The translations under genes and the position numbers were made by a program. The notes beneath the pieces were generated by a model. It saw only the letters and a list, made by a program, of their open reading frames with translations. It did no database searches and was not told the DNA's origin. From Epibacterium sp. Ofav1-8 (lineage in GTDB: Bacteria; Pseudomonadota; Alphaproteobacteria; Rhodobacterales; Rhodobacteraceae), in the NCBI RefSeq assembly GCF_022348185.1, contig NZ_JAKRFD010000009.1, positions 62,001 through 126,000 of the forward strand: a stretch of DNA of 64,000 nucleotides, read 5' to 3'. Of the stretch, positions 25,819 to 34,848 are shown in pieces. Numbering within the stretch: position 1 is the stretch's first letter; each line of letters begins with the position of its first letter.

Positions 25819-28334
25819 CGGATCACGACAATCAGACTCCGCCCGCAACGGCGCCCAAACCAGCCAAGCGCGGCTTGAAGCTCTCCTCCGTGACCGGCGG
25901 GCGCGCTCTCAAGGGGCGCGCCTCCGGTCCCGCTGGCAAAGGAGGCAAGGCTCCGGTCAAGATTTCCATGGTGGCCCCCTCGCCTGCCGAAACCTCAGCC
26001 CAGGACGGCCCGCGCCCCGAGGCAGAGAAGCGCCCAAGCGCCCCACGGGCCTCGATGACACCCAGCCTTCCCCCAGCCCCCACGGACGACAGTGCAGCGC
26101 GCGAAAGCGATGCAGCCGCGCCCCCGGAACCGGGTCGCGAAGACGAGACCATCGCGACGATCTCCCCCACGGCGATCACGGGTCCATCCGCGCAGGACAC
26201 GGACCCCGCCCCCGAGGACGCTGTCCCTTATCACGACCGGATCAAGGCGCGGGCACAGCTCATGTGCCGCCTCGCCTCGCTGCGCGGGGTGACGCTGGCA
26301 CCGCAGGATCTGGTCGAACAGCTCCAGGCCAGCGGCGCAGCCTCCCTGCGCCCCGAAGCGATGATGAGCGCACTGATCTCCTCCGGCCTGAAGGCCCGCG
26401 TGCAGCAGGTCAAACGCCCCACCGCGCGCACCTGGCCCGCGATCGCGATCATGCAGGGCGGCCAGCCGGTGCTGGTGCTGAGCCAGGGCAAGGCCGGTGT
26501 GACCATCTACGATACGTCCTGTCCTGACAATCGGGCCGAAGTGCCGATGCAGGACTTCATGCCCTTCTTTACCGGGCAGGTTCTGACCGCGCGCGCGACG
26601 CTTGCACAGCTGACCCAGCGCCATACGCCCCAGCTCGACACCTCACATTGGTTCTGGGGGGAATTCCCCAAGTACCGCCGCCAGATGAGTGAGATCATGC
26701 TCGGCTCGCTGGTGGCCAATGTGCTGGCCGTCGCGGTGGCGCTGTTCTCACTGCAGGTCTATGACCGGGTGGTGCCGCATCAGTCGCAGGCGACGCTCTG
26801 GGTGCTGGCGATCGGGGCGCTGATGGCGATCGGGATGGAAGGGCTGCTGAAGCTCGCCCGCGCCCGCATCACCGACGCCGCCGGACGTCAGATCGACATG
26901 GCCGTGCAGCACAAGCTGATGCGCCGGGTCATCGGCCTGCGCATGGATCAGAGCCCGCTGCCGCCCTCCGGCCTGTTTGCCGCGATGCGCGACTTTTCCT
27001 CGGTGCGGGAGTTCTTCACCTCCTCCACCCTGTCGACGCTGGCGGATGTGCCCTTTATCGCCGTCTTCCTGCTGCTGGTGGCCTCGATCGGTGGCCCGGT
27101 GGTCTATGTGATCATGATTGGCGGCGTGCTGATGCTGCTGCCCGGCTATTTCATCCAGAAGAAAATGCTGGCGATGACCCGCCAGGCGCAGGGCGCCTCG
27201 GCCAAGAGCGGCCGGCTGCTGCAAGAGGTTGTCAGCGAGATGGAGACCATCAAGACCCAGCGCGGCGAGGAACGCATCCTGCGGCTCTGGGACGAGCTGA
27301 ACCTGTTGTCCTCGCAGGCCTCCAACGGCCAGCGCAAAATGGCAAGCGCCCTGACCTACTGGAGCCAGGGCGTGCAGCAGGCCACCTATATCTGCGCCGT
27401 GATCCTGGGCACCTACATGGTGTTTGCAGGCGAATTCACCGTCGGCACCATCATCGCCACCGGCATCCTGACCAGCCGCACGCTGGCGCCGCTGACGCAA
27501 TTTGCGGGCACGCTGGCGCGCTGGAGCAATGTGCGCGCGGCGCTGGATGCGCTGGACGTCATCGCCACCGCCCCGCAGGAACGCGAGAAAGGTCGCGCCT
27601 ATCTGCGCCGCGAGACCATCGAAGGCCGCTTTGAGCTGCGAGAGGTGGTGTTCCGCTACGACCCCGAAGGCGCACCAACCGTGGATGTGCCCGCCGTTGC
27701 CATCACCCCCGGCCAGCGCGTTGCGGTCCTTGGCGTGAACGGCTCGGGCAAATCGACCCTGCTGAAGCTGCTCTCGGGCCTCTACGCCCCCGAACGTGGC
27801 CGGGTCATGATCGACGGCACCGACATGAGCCAGATCGAACCGCGCGACCTGCGCCGTCACATCGGCTATCTCGGCCAGGAGGTGAAGCTCTTTGCCGGCA
27901 CGCTGCGCGACAACCTGAACCTCTCCTATCTGACCCATGACGACGAACAGCTGATGACGGCGCTGGAATTTGCCGGCCTCGCCCCGTTTGTGCGCAGCCA
28001 TCCGCGTGGCCTGGACCTGCAGATCGGCGACGGCGGCGCGGGCCTGTCGATCGGCCAGCGTCAGGCCGTGGGCTGGGCCCGGCTGCACCTGCAGAACCCC
28101 TCAGTCGTGTTGCTGGACGAACCCACTGCGGCCCTGGACCAGACCCTGGAGCGCACCCTCGTCAGCCGGTTGGATGACTGGCTCGGCGAGCGCACGGCCA
28201 TCATTGCAACCCACCGCATGCCGATCCTGTCTCTGACCAATCGCACCCTGATCCTGCAAGCCGGGCGCATGGTCGTCGACGGCCCCCGCGACGAGGTTCT
28301 GGCGCATCTGAATGGAGGGGGCAAAGCCTCATGA
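25815..28334 (+). CDS. Type I secretion ABC transporter (permease-ATPase) with C39-like domain
   Basis: 839 residues. Residues 1-~135 are Pro/Ala/Lys-rich and look disordered. A degenerate C39-like domain follows (~136-270; RLASLRGVTLAPQDLVEQL) that lacks the catalytic Cys found near its start in active peptidases, so it probably docks substrate without cutting. Six membrane spans occupy ~285-560. The ATPase has Walker A GVNGSGKST (~640), LSIGQRQ in place of LSGGQ and Walker B VVLLDEPT. The TTG start overlaps the tolC-like stop (TTGA), implying coupled translation. Exports the adhesin in one step across both membranes. Confidence 0.92.
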   Translation: MTDHDNQTPPATAPKPAKRGLKLSSVTGGRALKGRASGPAGKGGKAPVKISMVAPSPAETSAQDGPRPEAEKRPSAPRASMTPSLPPAPTDDSAARESDAAAPPEPGREDETIATISPTAITGPSAQDTDPAPEDAVPYHDRIKARAQLMCRLASLRGVTLAPQDLVEQLQASGAASLRPEAMMSALISSGLKARVQQVKRPTARTWPAIAIMQGGQPVLVLSQGKAGVTIYDTSCPDNRAEVPMQDFMPFFTGQVLTARATLAQLTQRHTPQLDTSHWFWGEFPKYRRQMSEIMLGSLVANVLAVAVALFSLQVYDRVVPHQSQATLWVLAIGALMAIGMEGLLKLARARITDAAGRQIDMAVQHKLMRRVIGLRMDQSPLPPSGLFAAMRDFSSVREFFTSSTLSTLADVPFIAVFLLLVASIGGPVVYVIMIGGVLMLLPGYFIQKKMLAMTRQAQGASAKSGRLLQEVVSEMETIKTQRGEERILRLWDELNLLSSQASNGQRKMASALTYWSQGVQQATYICAVILGTYMVFAGEFTVGTIIATGILTSRTLAPLTQFAGTLARWSNVRAALDALDVIATAPQEREKGRAYLRRETIEGRFELREVVFRYDPEGAPTVDVPAVAITPGQRVAVLGVNGSGKSTLLKLLSGLYAPERGRVMIDGTDMSQIEPRDLRRHIGYLGQEVKLFAGTLRDNLNLSYLTHDDEQLMTALEFAGLAPFVRSHPRGLDLQIGDGGAGLSIGQRQAVGWARLHLQNPSVVLLDEPTAALDQTLERTLVSRLDDWLGERTAIIATHRMPILSLTNRTLILQAGRMVVDGPRDEVLAHLNGGGKAS

Positions 28335-29503
28335 GCATTGCAGCCGATATGGACATTCTCGAAGGCACCCATGGCGCCAGCCGCATGATCAAGCTGGTGG
28401 CGCTGGTGCTGGTGCTGTTCCTGACCTGGGCCGGCTTTGCCTCGGTCGATGAAATCGTGCGCGCCGATGGGCAGGTGGTGTCCTCGTCCCGCTCGCAGAT
28501 CGTGCAGAACCTCGAAGGCGGCATCCTGGCCGAGCTGCACGTGCGCCAGGGCGATACGGTGCAGGCCGGACAGGTCCTGGCCAAGCTCCAGGACACCAAG
28601 TTCCGCGCCGCGTCCGACGATCTGCAAGACCAGATCGACGCGCTTGAGATCAAGCAATACCGGCTGGAGGCGGAGATCGAGGGCGCCTATGAGTTCACGG
28701 TGCCCGGGGCGCTGGCAAGCCGTTCGCCCTCCATCCTCGCTTCGGAGCGGGCGCTGCTCAAGGCCCGCCAGAGCGATTTCGACAGCCGCCGCAACAGCGC
28801 CGAGGACATTCTGCGCCAGCTAAAGAACGAGTTGTCGAACCTGCGCTCCCTGCACGAGCAGAAGATCGTGGCGCTGCTAGAGGTGAACGAAGCCAAGAAG
28901 AAGGTCAGCGACGCCCAGGCAAAGTTCGACGAGATCGGCACCCAGTCGGAACTGGAACTGGCCGAGGAATACTCCGACACCCTGCGTGAACTGACCTCGC
29001 TGCGACAGGAACAGCGGCTCGCCCGCGATCAGCTGGAGCGCACCGTGATTACCTCGCCGATGGCCGGCATCGTCAACAGCCTTGCCGTCACCACGATCGG
29101 TGGCGTGATCCGGCCCGGGGACGAGATCCTCGAAATCATCCCGCTGGGCGAAGAGCTGTTTGTCGAGGCGCGGGTGAAGCCCGAGGACATCGCCAACGTG
29201 CAGCGCGGACAGGATGTGACCATCAAGCTCACCGCCTATGACTATACCATCTACGGCTCGCTCCGGGGCAAGGTGGACATCGTCTCCGCCGATACCTTCG
29301 AGGATGAGCGCGATCCGGACGCGCCGCCCTACTACCGGGTAACGGTGCGGGTGGATCGCTCCAGCCTCACCGCGCGCCAGCAGCAGATCGAGATCCGCCC
29401 CGGCATGCGCGCCACCGCGGAGCTTCAGACCGGCTCCAAGACCATTCTGAGCTACCTGCTGAAACCGCTCTACAAATCCCGCGAAGCCTTCCGCGAACCC
29501 TAG
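28331..29503 (+). CDS. HlyD-family periplasmic adaptor of the type I secretion system
   Basis: 390 residues: short cytosolic N-terminus, one membrane span (~17-35), a split lipoyl-like domain (NLEGGILAELHVRQGDTVQAG), a long coiled-coil hairpin (~90-230) and a C-terminal beta-barrel ending IRPGMRATAELQTG, the HlyD/PrtE signature. It bridges the ABC transporter and the TolC-like channel. Its ATG overlaps the ABC stop by four bases. Last gene of the adhesin secretion operon. Confidence 0.94.
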   Translation: MSIAADMDILEGTHGASRMIKLVALVLVLFLTWAGFASVDEIVRADGQVVSSSRSQIVQNLEGGILAELHVRQGDTVQAGQVLAKLQDTKFRAASDDLQDQIDALEIKQYRLEAEIEGAYEFTVPGALASRSPSILASERALLKARQSDFDSRRNSAEDILRQLKNELSNLRSLHEQKIVALLEVNEAKKKVSDAQAKFDEIGTQSELELAEEYSDTLRELTSLRQEQRLARDQLERTVITSPMAGIVNSLAVTTIGGVIRPGDEILEIIPLGEELFVEARVKPEDIANVQRGQDVTIKLTAYDYTIYGSLRGKVDIVSADTFEDERDPDAPPYYRVTVRVDRSSLTARQQQIEIRPGMRATAELQTGSKTILSYLLKPLYKSREAFREP

Positions 29504-29544
29504 GACCGGCACCGACCGGGGGTGCGACACGGGTGCGGAACAGC

Positions 29545-29574
29545 AAAAAACCGGCCCTGCCAGCCAGGGTCCGG
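29545..29574 (-). terminator. Terminator of the serine protease gene
   Basis: On the minus strand, CCGGACCCTG and CAGGGCCGG form a stem with one bulged base, followed by TTTTTT. It lies ~120 bases beyond the protease stop at 29696 and faces the end of the secretion operon. Confidence 0.7.
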
Positions 29575-29695
29575 ATCACCGCTGACACATCCAGCGGGCC
29601 GTCATTCTCATGTTGCGAGGAGAGACAGCCGTTCTGGCCTGTCACACCTGGCATCGTTGTCTAAAGCTGGCCCCACCGCCAGCCTGGCTGCGTCG

Positions 29696-30403
29696 TCAGA
29701 TCGCGCTTTGCATCATCATCCGCAGCGTGCTGTCGAGAGCGGTGCCGATCGACACCCGGCGATGCCCCATCGCGGCCTTTGACGAAATCACCGAGACGAT
29801 CTTGGGCGCCTGCCCCGGGGTGACGTCCAGCACTGGTGCGCCGGAGGCTCCGAAATCGACACGGCAGGACATCACCAGCGTGCGGGTGCGACGGGACAGC
29901 ACATGGCACCCCTGCTGTCGGCTGGCGCGCGTTGCATTGTGATAGCTGTAGGACAGCACATCCACACTCGCTCCCCGGTCGGCGCGGGCCGACATCGTAA
30001 ACGGACGGATCTCGGACCGGCTGATCGGCGTCGACAGGCGCAGCACCGCGATATCATGTCCCAGTTGCGCGTTGCCGCCTGCACGGAATTGATAGGACGG
30101 ATGTATCACGGCCTTGCTGACCATACGCGCCGCCTTGAACCGGCGCCCGTCGAGCCCCGCCTCAAAGCGGATCCCGCGCGGGTTCACCCGCCGCCCGGTC
30201 TGCGCATCATAGACGCAATGCGCCGCGGTCAGAACGAGGTTGGACGCAATCAGCGTTCCCGTGCACATGTATTTTCCGGCTATATTGAGCCGCCCGACAG
30301 CTTCCCACCCCGGCAAGCTGCTGGCCCTGCGATCCTTGGCCATGGCAGACTCGGACATGCCGAAAGACAGGCATGCCGCGATGATCGCTAGCATCAGTCT
30401 CAT
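29696..30403 (-). CDS. Secreted trypsin-like serine protease
   Basis: 235 residues from MRLMLAIIAAC, with a signal peptide ending near SAMA-K; an ATG nine codons upstream (30430) would lengthen the basic N-region and is less likely. Chymotrypsin-fold catalytic triad: His in LTAAHCV, Asp in GHDIAVLRL and Ser in FGASGAPVLD. Two cysteine pairs could form disulphides (MCTG with AHC; GCHV with SCRV), consistent with a periplasmic or secreted enzyme. Stands alone; terminators flank it on both sides. Substrate unknown. Confidence 0.88.
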   Translation of the reverse strand: MRLMLAIIAACLSFGMSESAMAKDRRASSLPGWEAVGRLNIAGKYMCTGTLIASNLVLTAAHCVYDAQTGRRVNPRGIRFEAGLDGRRFKAARMVSKAVIHPSYQFRAGGNAQLGHDIAVLRLSTPISRSEIRPFTMSARADRGASVDVLSYSYHNATRASRQQGCHVLSRRTRTLVMSCRVDFGASGAPVLDVTPGQAPKIVSVISSKAAMGHRRVSIGTALDSTLRMMMQSAI

Positions 30404-30430
30404 GGTTCCACTCCATTTTCCCACGTTCAC

Positions 30431-30860
30431 ACCCTCGTTCAGGCGTGCGGCTGGAATATGGCTGGCCCCTGTTGGCCTTGGACCAATTCATGGATTGATT
30501 GTGACAGTGTTAACAAACCTTAACCCCCCCAGGTCAGATCAGGGTCAGGATCGCAGAAAACCCATGCACTATGGGCACAAAAGTTAACAATAAAGACAAA
30601 TTGACCCTAAAGTCATGGAATTTAAAACAAATTGTAGCAAATACAGGGCCAATATCCCCGGATTGTTCCCATTTCGGTGGATAATACCACCGCAAAATCA
30701 GCGATGTGGGGCACCAAATCTGTCACAATTGCCACATTCGAACAGGTTTCAGATCCCTTAACTGAGGCAGCAATCGTTAAAGTTTTAGGAGTCGGTGCAA
30801 AAACGCGCGCCCCGAACGGGACGCGCGCAGCTGCGGACGACAGAATGGCGGCTTGCAGGA
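30431..30860. other. Intergenic region upstream of the protease, containing the agl terminator
   Basis: 430 bases. The part from 30480 to 30790 is AT-rich with several GTTAAC/TTAACC tracts and must contain the protease promoter. The right end holds the agl operon terminator. Open frames entering from the plus strand are antisense to aglK and not real. Confidence 0.5.
30799..30829 (-). terminator. Rho-independent terminator of the agl operon
   Basis: Minus-strand CGCGCGTCCC-GTTC-GGGGCGCGCG (one G-U pair) followed by TTTTTGC, 30 bases past the aglK stop. Confidence 0.9.
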
Positions 30861-31952
30861 TCAGCGGTACAGAAGCGACCGCCCGTTGTGGAACAGATGT
30901 ACCTTGTCCGGTCTGGCAAAGAGACGCACGCGCTGCCCTCGCAGCCCGCCGTGGATGCCCGGAAGCTTGGCAATCAGCGGCTCCCGGCCCGGGGCTGCGG
31001 TGAAATACAGCACCGTGACCTCTCCCAGCGCCTCGACGATATTGACGGTGGTGTCGATCACCGCACCGCCCTCGCCCTCTTCGAACAGATCTTCGGGGCG
31101 CACGCCCACATTCACCTGCAACCCCATATCGCTGTCGCGTGTCGGCACGGTCGAGGTGATCTCCTCGCCGTGTTCCAGCCGCAGCCGCGTCTGTTCGCCC
31201 GTCGCGATCACCTCGCCCGGGATCAGGTTCATCGCCGGAGAGCCGATGAACTGCGCCACAAACTCGTTTTCGGGGCGCTCATAGAGCTCCAGCGGTGTGC
31301 CCACCTGGGCGATGCCCTTGTTGGCCAGCACCACGATGCGGCTGGCCAGGGTCATTGCTTCCACCTGATCGTGGGTCACGTAGATCATGGTGCTGTCGGG
31401 CATCGACTCCTTCAGCTGCGCGATCTCGATCCGCGTCGCCACCCGCAAGGCCGCGTCGAGGTTCGAGAGCGGCTCGTCAAAGAGATAGACCTTGGGGTCG
31501 CGCACGATGGAGCGGCCGATCGCCACCCGCTGCCGCTGCCCGCCCGACAGCGCCTTGGGCAAGCGGTCGAGGTAATCCTCCAGCTGCAGGATCTTGGCCG
31601 CGCGCTCGATGGCGGCGTCGATCTCCTCTTTGCTTTTGCCGGCAATCTTGAGCGCAAAGGCCATGTTGTCGCGCACCGTCATATGCGGGTAGAGCGCGTA
31701 GGACTGGAACACCATGGCGATGCCGCGCTGCGCCGGCGGGATGTCGTTCATCACCGCACCGTCGATCTCCAGCGTGCCGCCAGTGATCCGCTCCAGCCCC
31801 GCGATCATCCGCAACAACGTGGACTTGCCGCAGCCCGACGGCCCCACAAAAACGATCAACTCGCCCTGCTGGATATCGAGATTGATGTCGTTCAGGACAT
31901 TGACCGCGCCGGCATAGGTCTTTTCCACTCCGGTCAGTTTCAGGTTCGCCAT
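30861..31952 (-). CDS. aglK: Alpha-glucoside ABC transporter ATP-binding protein
   Basis: 363 residues of the UgpC/MalK type: Walker A GPSGCGKST (37-45), LSGGQRQR signature, Walker B YLFDEPLSNLD, the switch His in YVTHDQVEAM, and a C-terminal OB-like regulatory domain (from ~240, with VGVRPEDLF). Powers the AglF-AglG permease. Last gene of aglEFGAK, 22 bases after aglA, with GGAGGAGGACACC before the ATG. A terminator follows. Confidence 0.94.
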   Translation of the reverse strand: MANLKLTGVEKTYAGAVNVLNDINLDIQQGELIVFVGPSGCGKSTLLRMIAGLERITGGTLEIDGAVMNDIPPAQRGIAMVFQSYALYPHMTVRDNMAFALKIAGKSKEEIDAAIERAAKILQLEDYLDRLPKALSGGQRQRVAIGRSIVRDPKVYLFDEPLSNLDAALRVATRIEIAQLKESMPDSTMIYVTHDQVEAMTLASRIVVLANKGIAQVGTPLELYERPENEFVAQFIGSPAMNLIPGEVIATGEQTRLRLEHGEEITSTVPTRDSDMGLQVNVGVRPEDLFEEGEGGAVIDTTVNIVEALGEVTVLYFTAAPGREPLIAKLPGIHGGLRGQRVRLFARPDKVHLFHNGRSLLYR

Positions 31953-31974
31953 GGTGTCCTCCTCCCAGAGTGTT

Positions 31975-33633
31975 TTATACGCGCCGTGCGAGGCAAGGTT
32001 GCCACGGAGCCAGTGTCAGTGTGCCCACCGTTGCCGCCACATCCGCAGTGCCCAGATCCGCACCCAGCTGCTCCCACGCGCCCGCGGGCAGGGTGATTTC
32101 CGCCGGTGTGTCACCGAGGTTGAAGGCGCAGAAGATCTCCTCGCCTTCGGCAGTACGGGTGAACTGCACCACATTGCCCGTGGCCTGCACCCGGTCATGG
32201 CTGCCTCGCGATAGGGCGGCATGGGCGCGGCGCAGGGCAATGGCGCGGCGATAATGGTGCAGCAGCGCGTCCGGGTCCGCTTCCTGCATGCTTACTGCGC
32301 GGTTTGCATGCTCCAGACTGACGGGCAACCAGGGGCGTGCCTCGGAGAAACCGCCATAGGTGTTGCCCTGATCCCAGACCATCGGCGTGCGGCAGCCGTC
32401 GCGGCCCTTGAATTCGGGCCAGAACTCGATGCCATAGGGGTCTTGCAAATCCTCAAACGCGATGTCGGCCTCGGGCAGGCCCAGTTCCTCGCCCTGATAG
32501 ATGCAGACCGACCCGCGCAGACACATCATCATGGTGGTATAGAGCCGCAGCGCCGCATCCGACAGGTTCCAGCGGCTGACATGGCGGACAACGTCGTGGT
32601 TGGAAAACGCCCAGCAGGCCCAGCCATCGGCGGCCACCTCATCGACGGTGTCGAACACCTCTGCCACCCGCGCTGCGTTCAGCGGATCCTTGGCAAGGAA
32701 TTCAAACGCGTAGCACATGTGCACGCCGGTGTTGCCAGCGGTGTACTGACCGAGGATCTCCAGCCCGCGCTGCGCGTCGCCCACCTCGCCCACGGCGGTC
32801 TTTGCCGGGTATTCATCCAGCAGCGCGCGGAACCGCGCCAGGAACTCGAGGTTCTCCGGCTGGTTCTTGGAATAGAGGTGCTCCTGATGGTTATAGGGGT
32901 TCACTGAGGGGGCGATATTGGAATTGCGCTGATCCTTGGGCAGCGCCGGATTGGAGCGCAGCTCCTTGTCGTGGATATAGAAGTTGATGGTGTCCAGACG
33001 GAAGCCATCGACGCCGCGGTCGAGCCAGAACCGGGTGGCGTCCAGCAAGGCATCCTGCACCGCGTCGCAGTGGAAGTTCAGGTCCGGCTGCGAGACGAGG
33101 AAGTTGTGCAGGTAATACTGTTCGCGCCTCGCATCCCAGTGCCAGGCGGGGCCACCAAAGATCGACAGCCAGTTGTTCGGCGGCGTGCCATCGGGCTGCG
33201 GGTCGGCCCAGACGTACCAGTCGGCCTTGGGGTTGTCGCGGCTCTGGCGGCTTTCGGCGAACCAGGGGTGCTGATCGGAGGTATGCGACAGCACCAGATC
33301 GATCATCACCCGCAGGCCAAGGTCATGCGCCTTGGCCACCAGCGCATCAAAATCGGCCAATGTGCCGAACATCGGATCGACATCGCAATAATCGCTGACG
33401 TCGTAGCCGTAGTCCTTCATCGGCGAGGTGAAAAAGGGCGAAATCCAGATCGCATCCACCCCGAGCGAGGCAATGTGTTCCAGCCGCGAGGTGATGCCCG
33501 GCAGATCGCCGATGCCGTCGCCGTTGCTGTCCTGATAGCTGCGCGGATAGATCTGGTAGATCACCGCCCCGCGCCACCAGTCAGGATCATTGGCCAGAAC
33601 GGAGGCGGGGTTGATGGAGGTCTGAGCGTTCAT
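31975..33633 (-). CDS. aglA: Alpha-glucosidase, GH13
   Basis: 552 residues of the GH13 oligo-1,6/alpha-glucosidase group. Conserved regions: VDAIWISPFFTSPMKDYGYDV, MIDLVLSHTSDQHPWF, GFRLDTINF (catalytic nucleophile Asp), the AVGEVGD acid/base Glu and FSNHDVVRH. Hydrolyses imported alpha-glucosides (maltose, sucrose or trehalose type) in the cytosol; no signal peptide. Start MNAQTSINPAS at 33633 is family-like; the frame is open to 33786 without support. Sits between the permease gene aglG and aglK, as in the rhizobial agl operon. Confidence 0.93.
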   Translation of the reverse strand: MNAQTSINPASVLANDPDWWRGAVIYQIYPRSYQDSNGDGIGDLPGITSRLEHIASLGVDAIWISPFFTSPMKDYGYDVSDYCDVDPMFGTLADFDALVAKAHDLGLRVMIDLVLSHTSDQHPWFAESRQSRDNPKADWYVWADPQPDGTPPNNWLSIFGGPAWHWDARREQYYLHNFLVSQPDLNFHCDAVQDALLDATRFWLDRGVDGFRLDTINFYIHDKELRSNPALPKDQRNSNIAPSVNPYNHQEHLYSKNQPENLEFLARFRALLDEYPAKTAVGEVGDAQRGLEILGQYTAGNTGVHMCYAFEFLAKDPLNAARVAEVFDTVDEVAADGWACWAFSNHDVVRHVSRWNLSDAALRLYTTMMMCLRGSVCIYQGEELGLPEADIAFEDLQDPYGIEFWPEFKGRDGCRTPMVWDQGNTYGGFSEARPWLPVSLEHANRAVSMQEADPDALLHHYRRAIALRRAHAALSRGSHDRVQATGNVVQFTRTAEGEEIFCAFNLGDTPAEITLPAGAWEQLGADLGTADVAATVGTLTLAPWQPCLARRV

Positions 33634-33685
33634 GTCGTGAAGTCCGTCATCGGAGGTTGAAAGTTGAACACGGTGCATGGGTCGG

Positions 33686-34834
33686 TCACTTGACCGAACC
33701 GGCCAGAAGCCCACGCACCAGGTATTTCTGCATGGCAAAGAACACCGCCAGCGGCACCGCGATGGAGACAAAGGCGGAGGTCGCAAGGATCTCCCAATTG
33801 CCGCCGCGGGTGCCCAGAAGCTCGACGATCTGCTTGGTCATCACCGTGGTCTCGCCCGTGGCGTCGATCAGGAACACCATCGCCACCAGAAGATCGTTCC
33901 AGGTCCACAGGAACTGGAAAATCGCAAAGGAGGCCAGCGCCGGGAACGACAGCGGCAGAATGATGCGGGTGAAGATCTGGAAATCGGTGGCGCCATCGAC
34001 GCGGGCGTTCTCGATGATGTCGCGCGGGATGCCCACCATGTAGTTCCGGAGCAGGTAGATCGCCAGCGGCAGGCCAAACCCGGTATGCGCCATCCAGACG
34101 CCGAGGTAGCCCTTGCCGATGCCGATCTCGTTGTGGAACTTCAGCAGCGGGATCAGCGCCAGCTGCAACGGCACCACCAGCAGGCCCACGATGGCGGCGA
34201 TCAGCAGGGCACGGCCCGGGAACTCCATCCACGCCAGCGCATAAGCGGCAAAGGCGGCCACCAGGATCGGAATGATCGTCGCCGGGATGGTCACCGTCAG
34301 CGTGTTGAAAAACGCCCGCGCCATATTGTCGGTCGACCCACCCGAGATCAGGATGGTCTCATAGTTTTGCAGCGTGAATTCCGGCGGCACCACAGCGGTG
34401 ACAAAGACCCGCGGCCCCCGGCGTCCGCCCATTTCCTCTTCGGCCTGAAGGCGATAGCTGCCGTCGGCCTGCACCGTCAGTTGACCGCCGCGGCGCAGCT
34501 CGGCAGTGTCACCCGGCCCATAGGCAGAGATGTCGCGCGCGTTGGTGCCCCAGGCGGAGATTTCCGCCTCGCTGTCATCTTCGAACAGGTTGCCCTCGAT
34601 CACCCAGACATCACCGTCCTGCACCTGGGTATCGGGTGCGGCCGTGCGCAGGGTGAGGTTCTGCTCGGTTGGGAACAGCGCCTTCCACCAGCCCGAGGTG
34701 GCAATCTGGTCGCCGGTCCGGAAGGACGACACCAAAAGCCCCACGGTCGGGAACAGCCACAGCCCAACCAGCACGATGACCGAGATACGAAGCGCCCAGA
34801 TCAGCCCGGGCTTCTGTCCTGCAATGGCATTCAT
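33686..34834 (-). CDS. aglG: Alpha-glucoside ABC transporter permease
   Basis: 382 residues. First membrane span at ~10-32, then a ~115-residue periplasmic insertion (from TGDQIATSGWW to VPPEFTLQNYE) typical of AglG, followed by five spans and the ATPase-contact loop ENARVDGATDFQIFTRIILP (EAA motif). GAGGGCTTTGCC precedes the ATG. Forms the transmembrane channel with AglF. 14 bases separate it from aglF. Confidence 0.93.
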   Translation of the reverse strand: MNAIAGQKPGLIWALRISVIVLVGLWLFPTVGLLVSSFRTGDQIATSGWWKALFPTEQNLTLRTAAPDTQVQDGDVWVIEGNLFEDDSEAEISAWGTNARDISAYGPGDTAELRRGGQLTVQADGSYRLQAEEEMGGRRGPRVFVTAVVPPEFTLQNYETILISGGSTDNMARAFFNTLTVTIPATIIPILVAAFAAYALAWMEFPGRALLIAAIVGLLVVPLQLALIPLLKFHNEIGIGKGYLGVWMAHTGFGLPLAIYLLRNYMVGIPRDIIENARVDGATDFQIFTRIILPLSFPALASFAIFQFLWTWNDLLVAMVFLIDATGETTVMTKQIVELLGTRGGNWEILATSAFVSIAVPLAVFFAMQKYLVRGLLAGSVK

Positions 34835-34848
34835 GGCAAAGCCCTCCC

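Noticed and set aside
30495-30600. TTAA/GTTAAC tracts resembling CtrA boxes
   Set aside because: Spacing is six, not the usual seven bases between TTAA halves, and the region is simply AT-rich.
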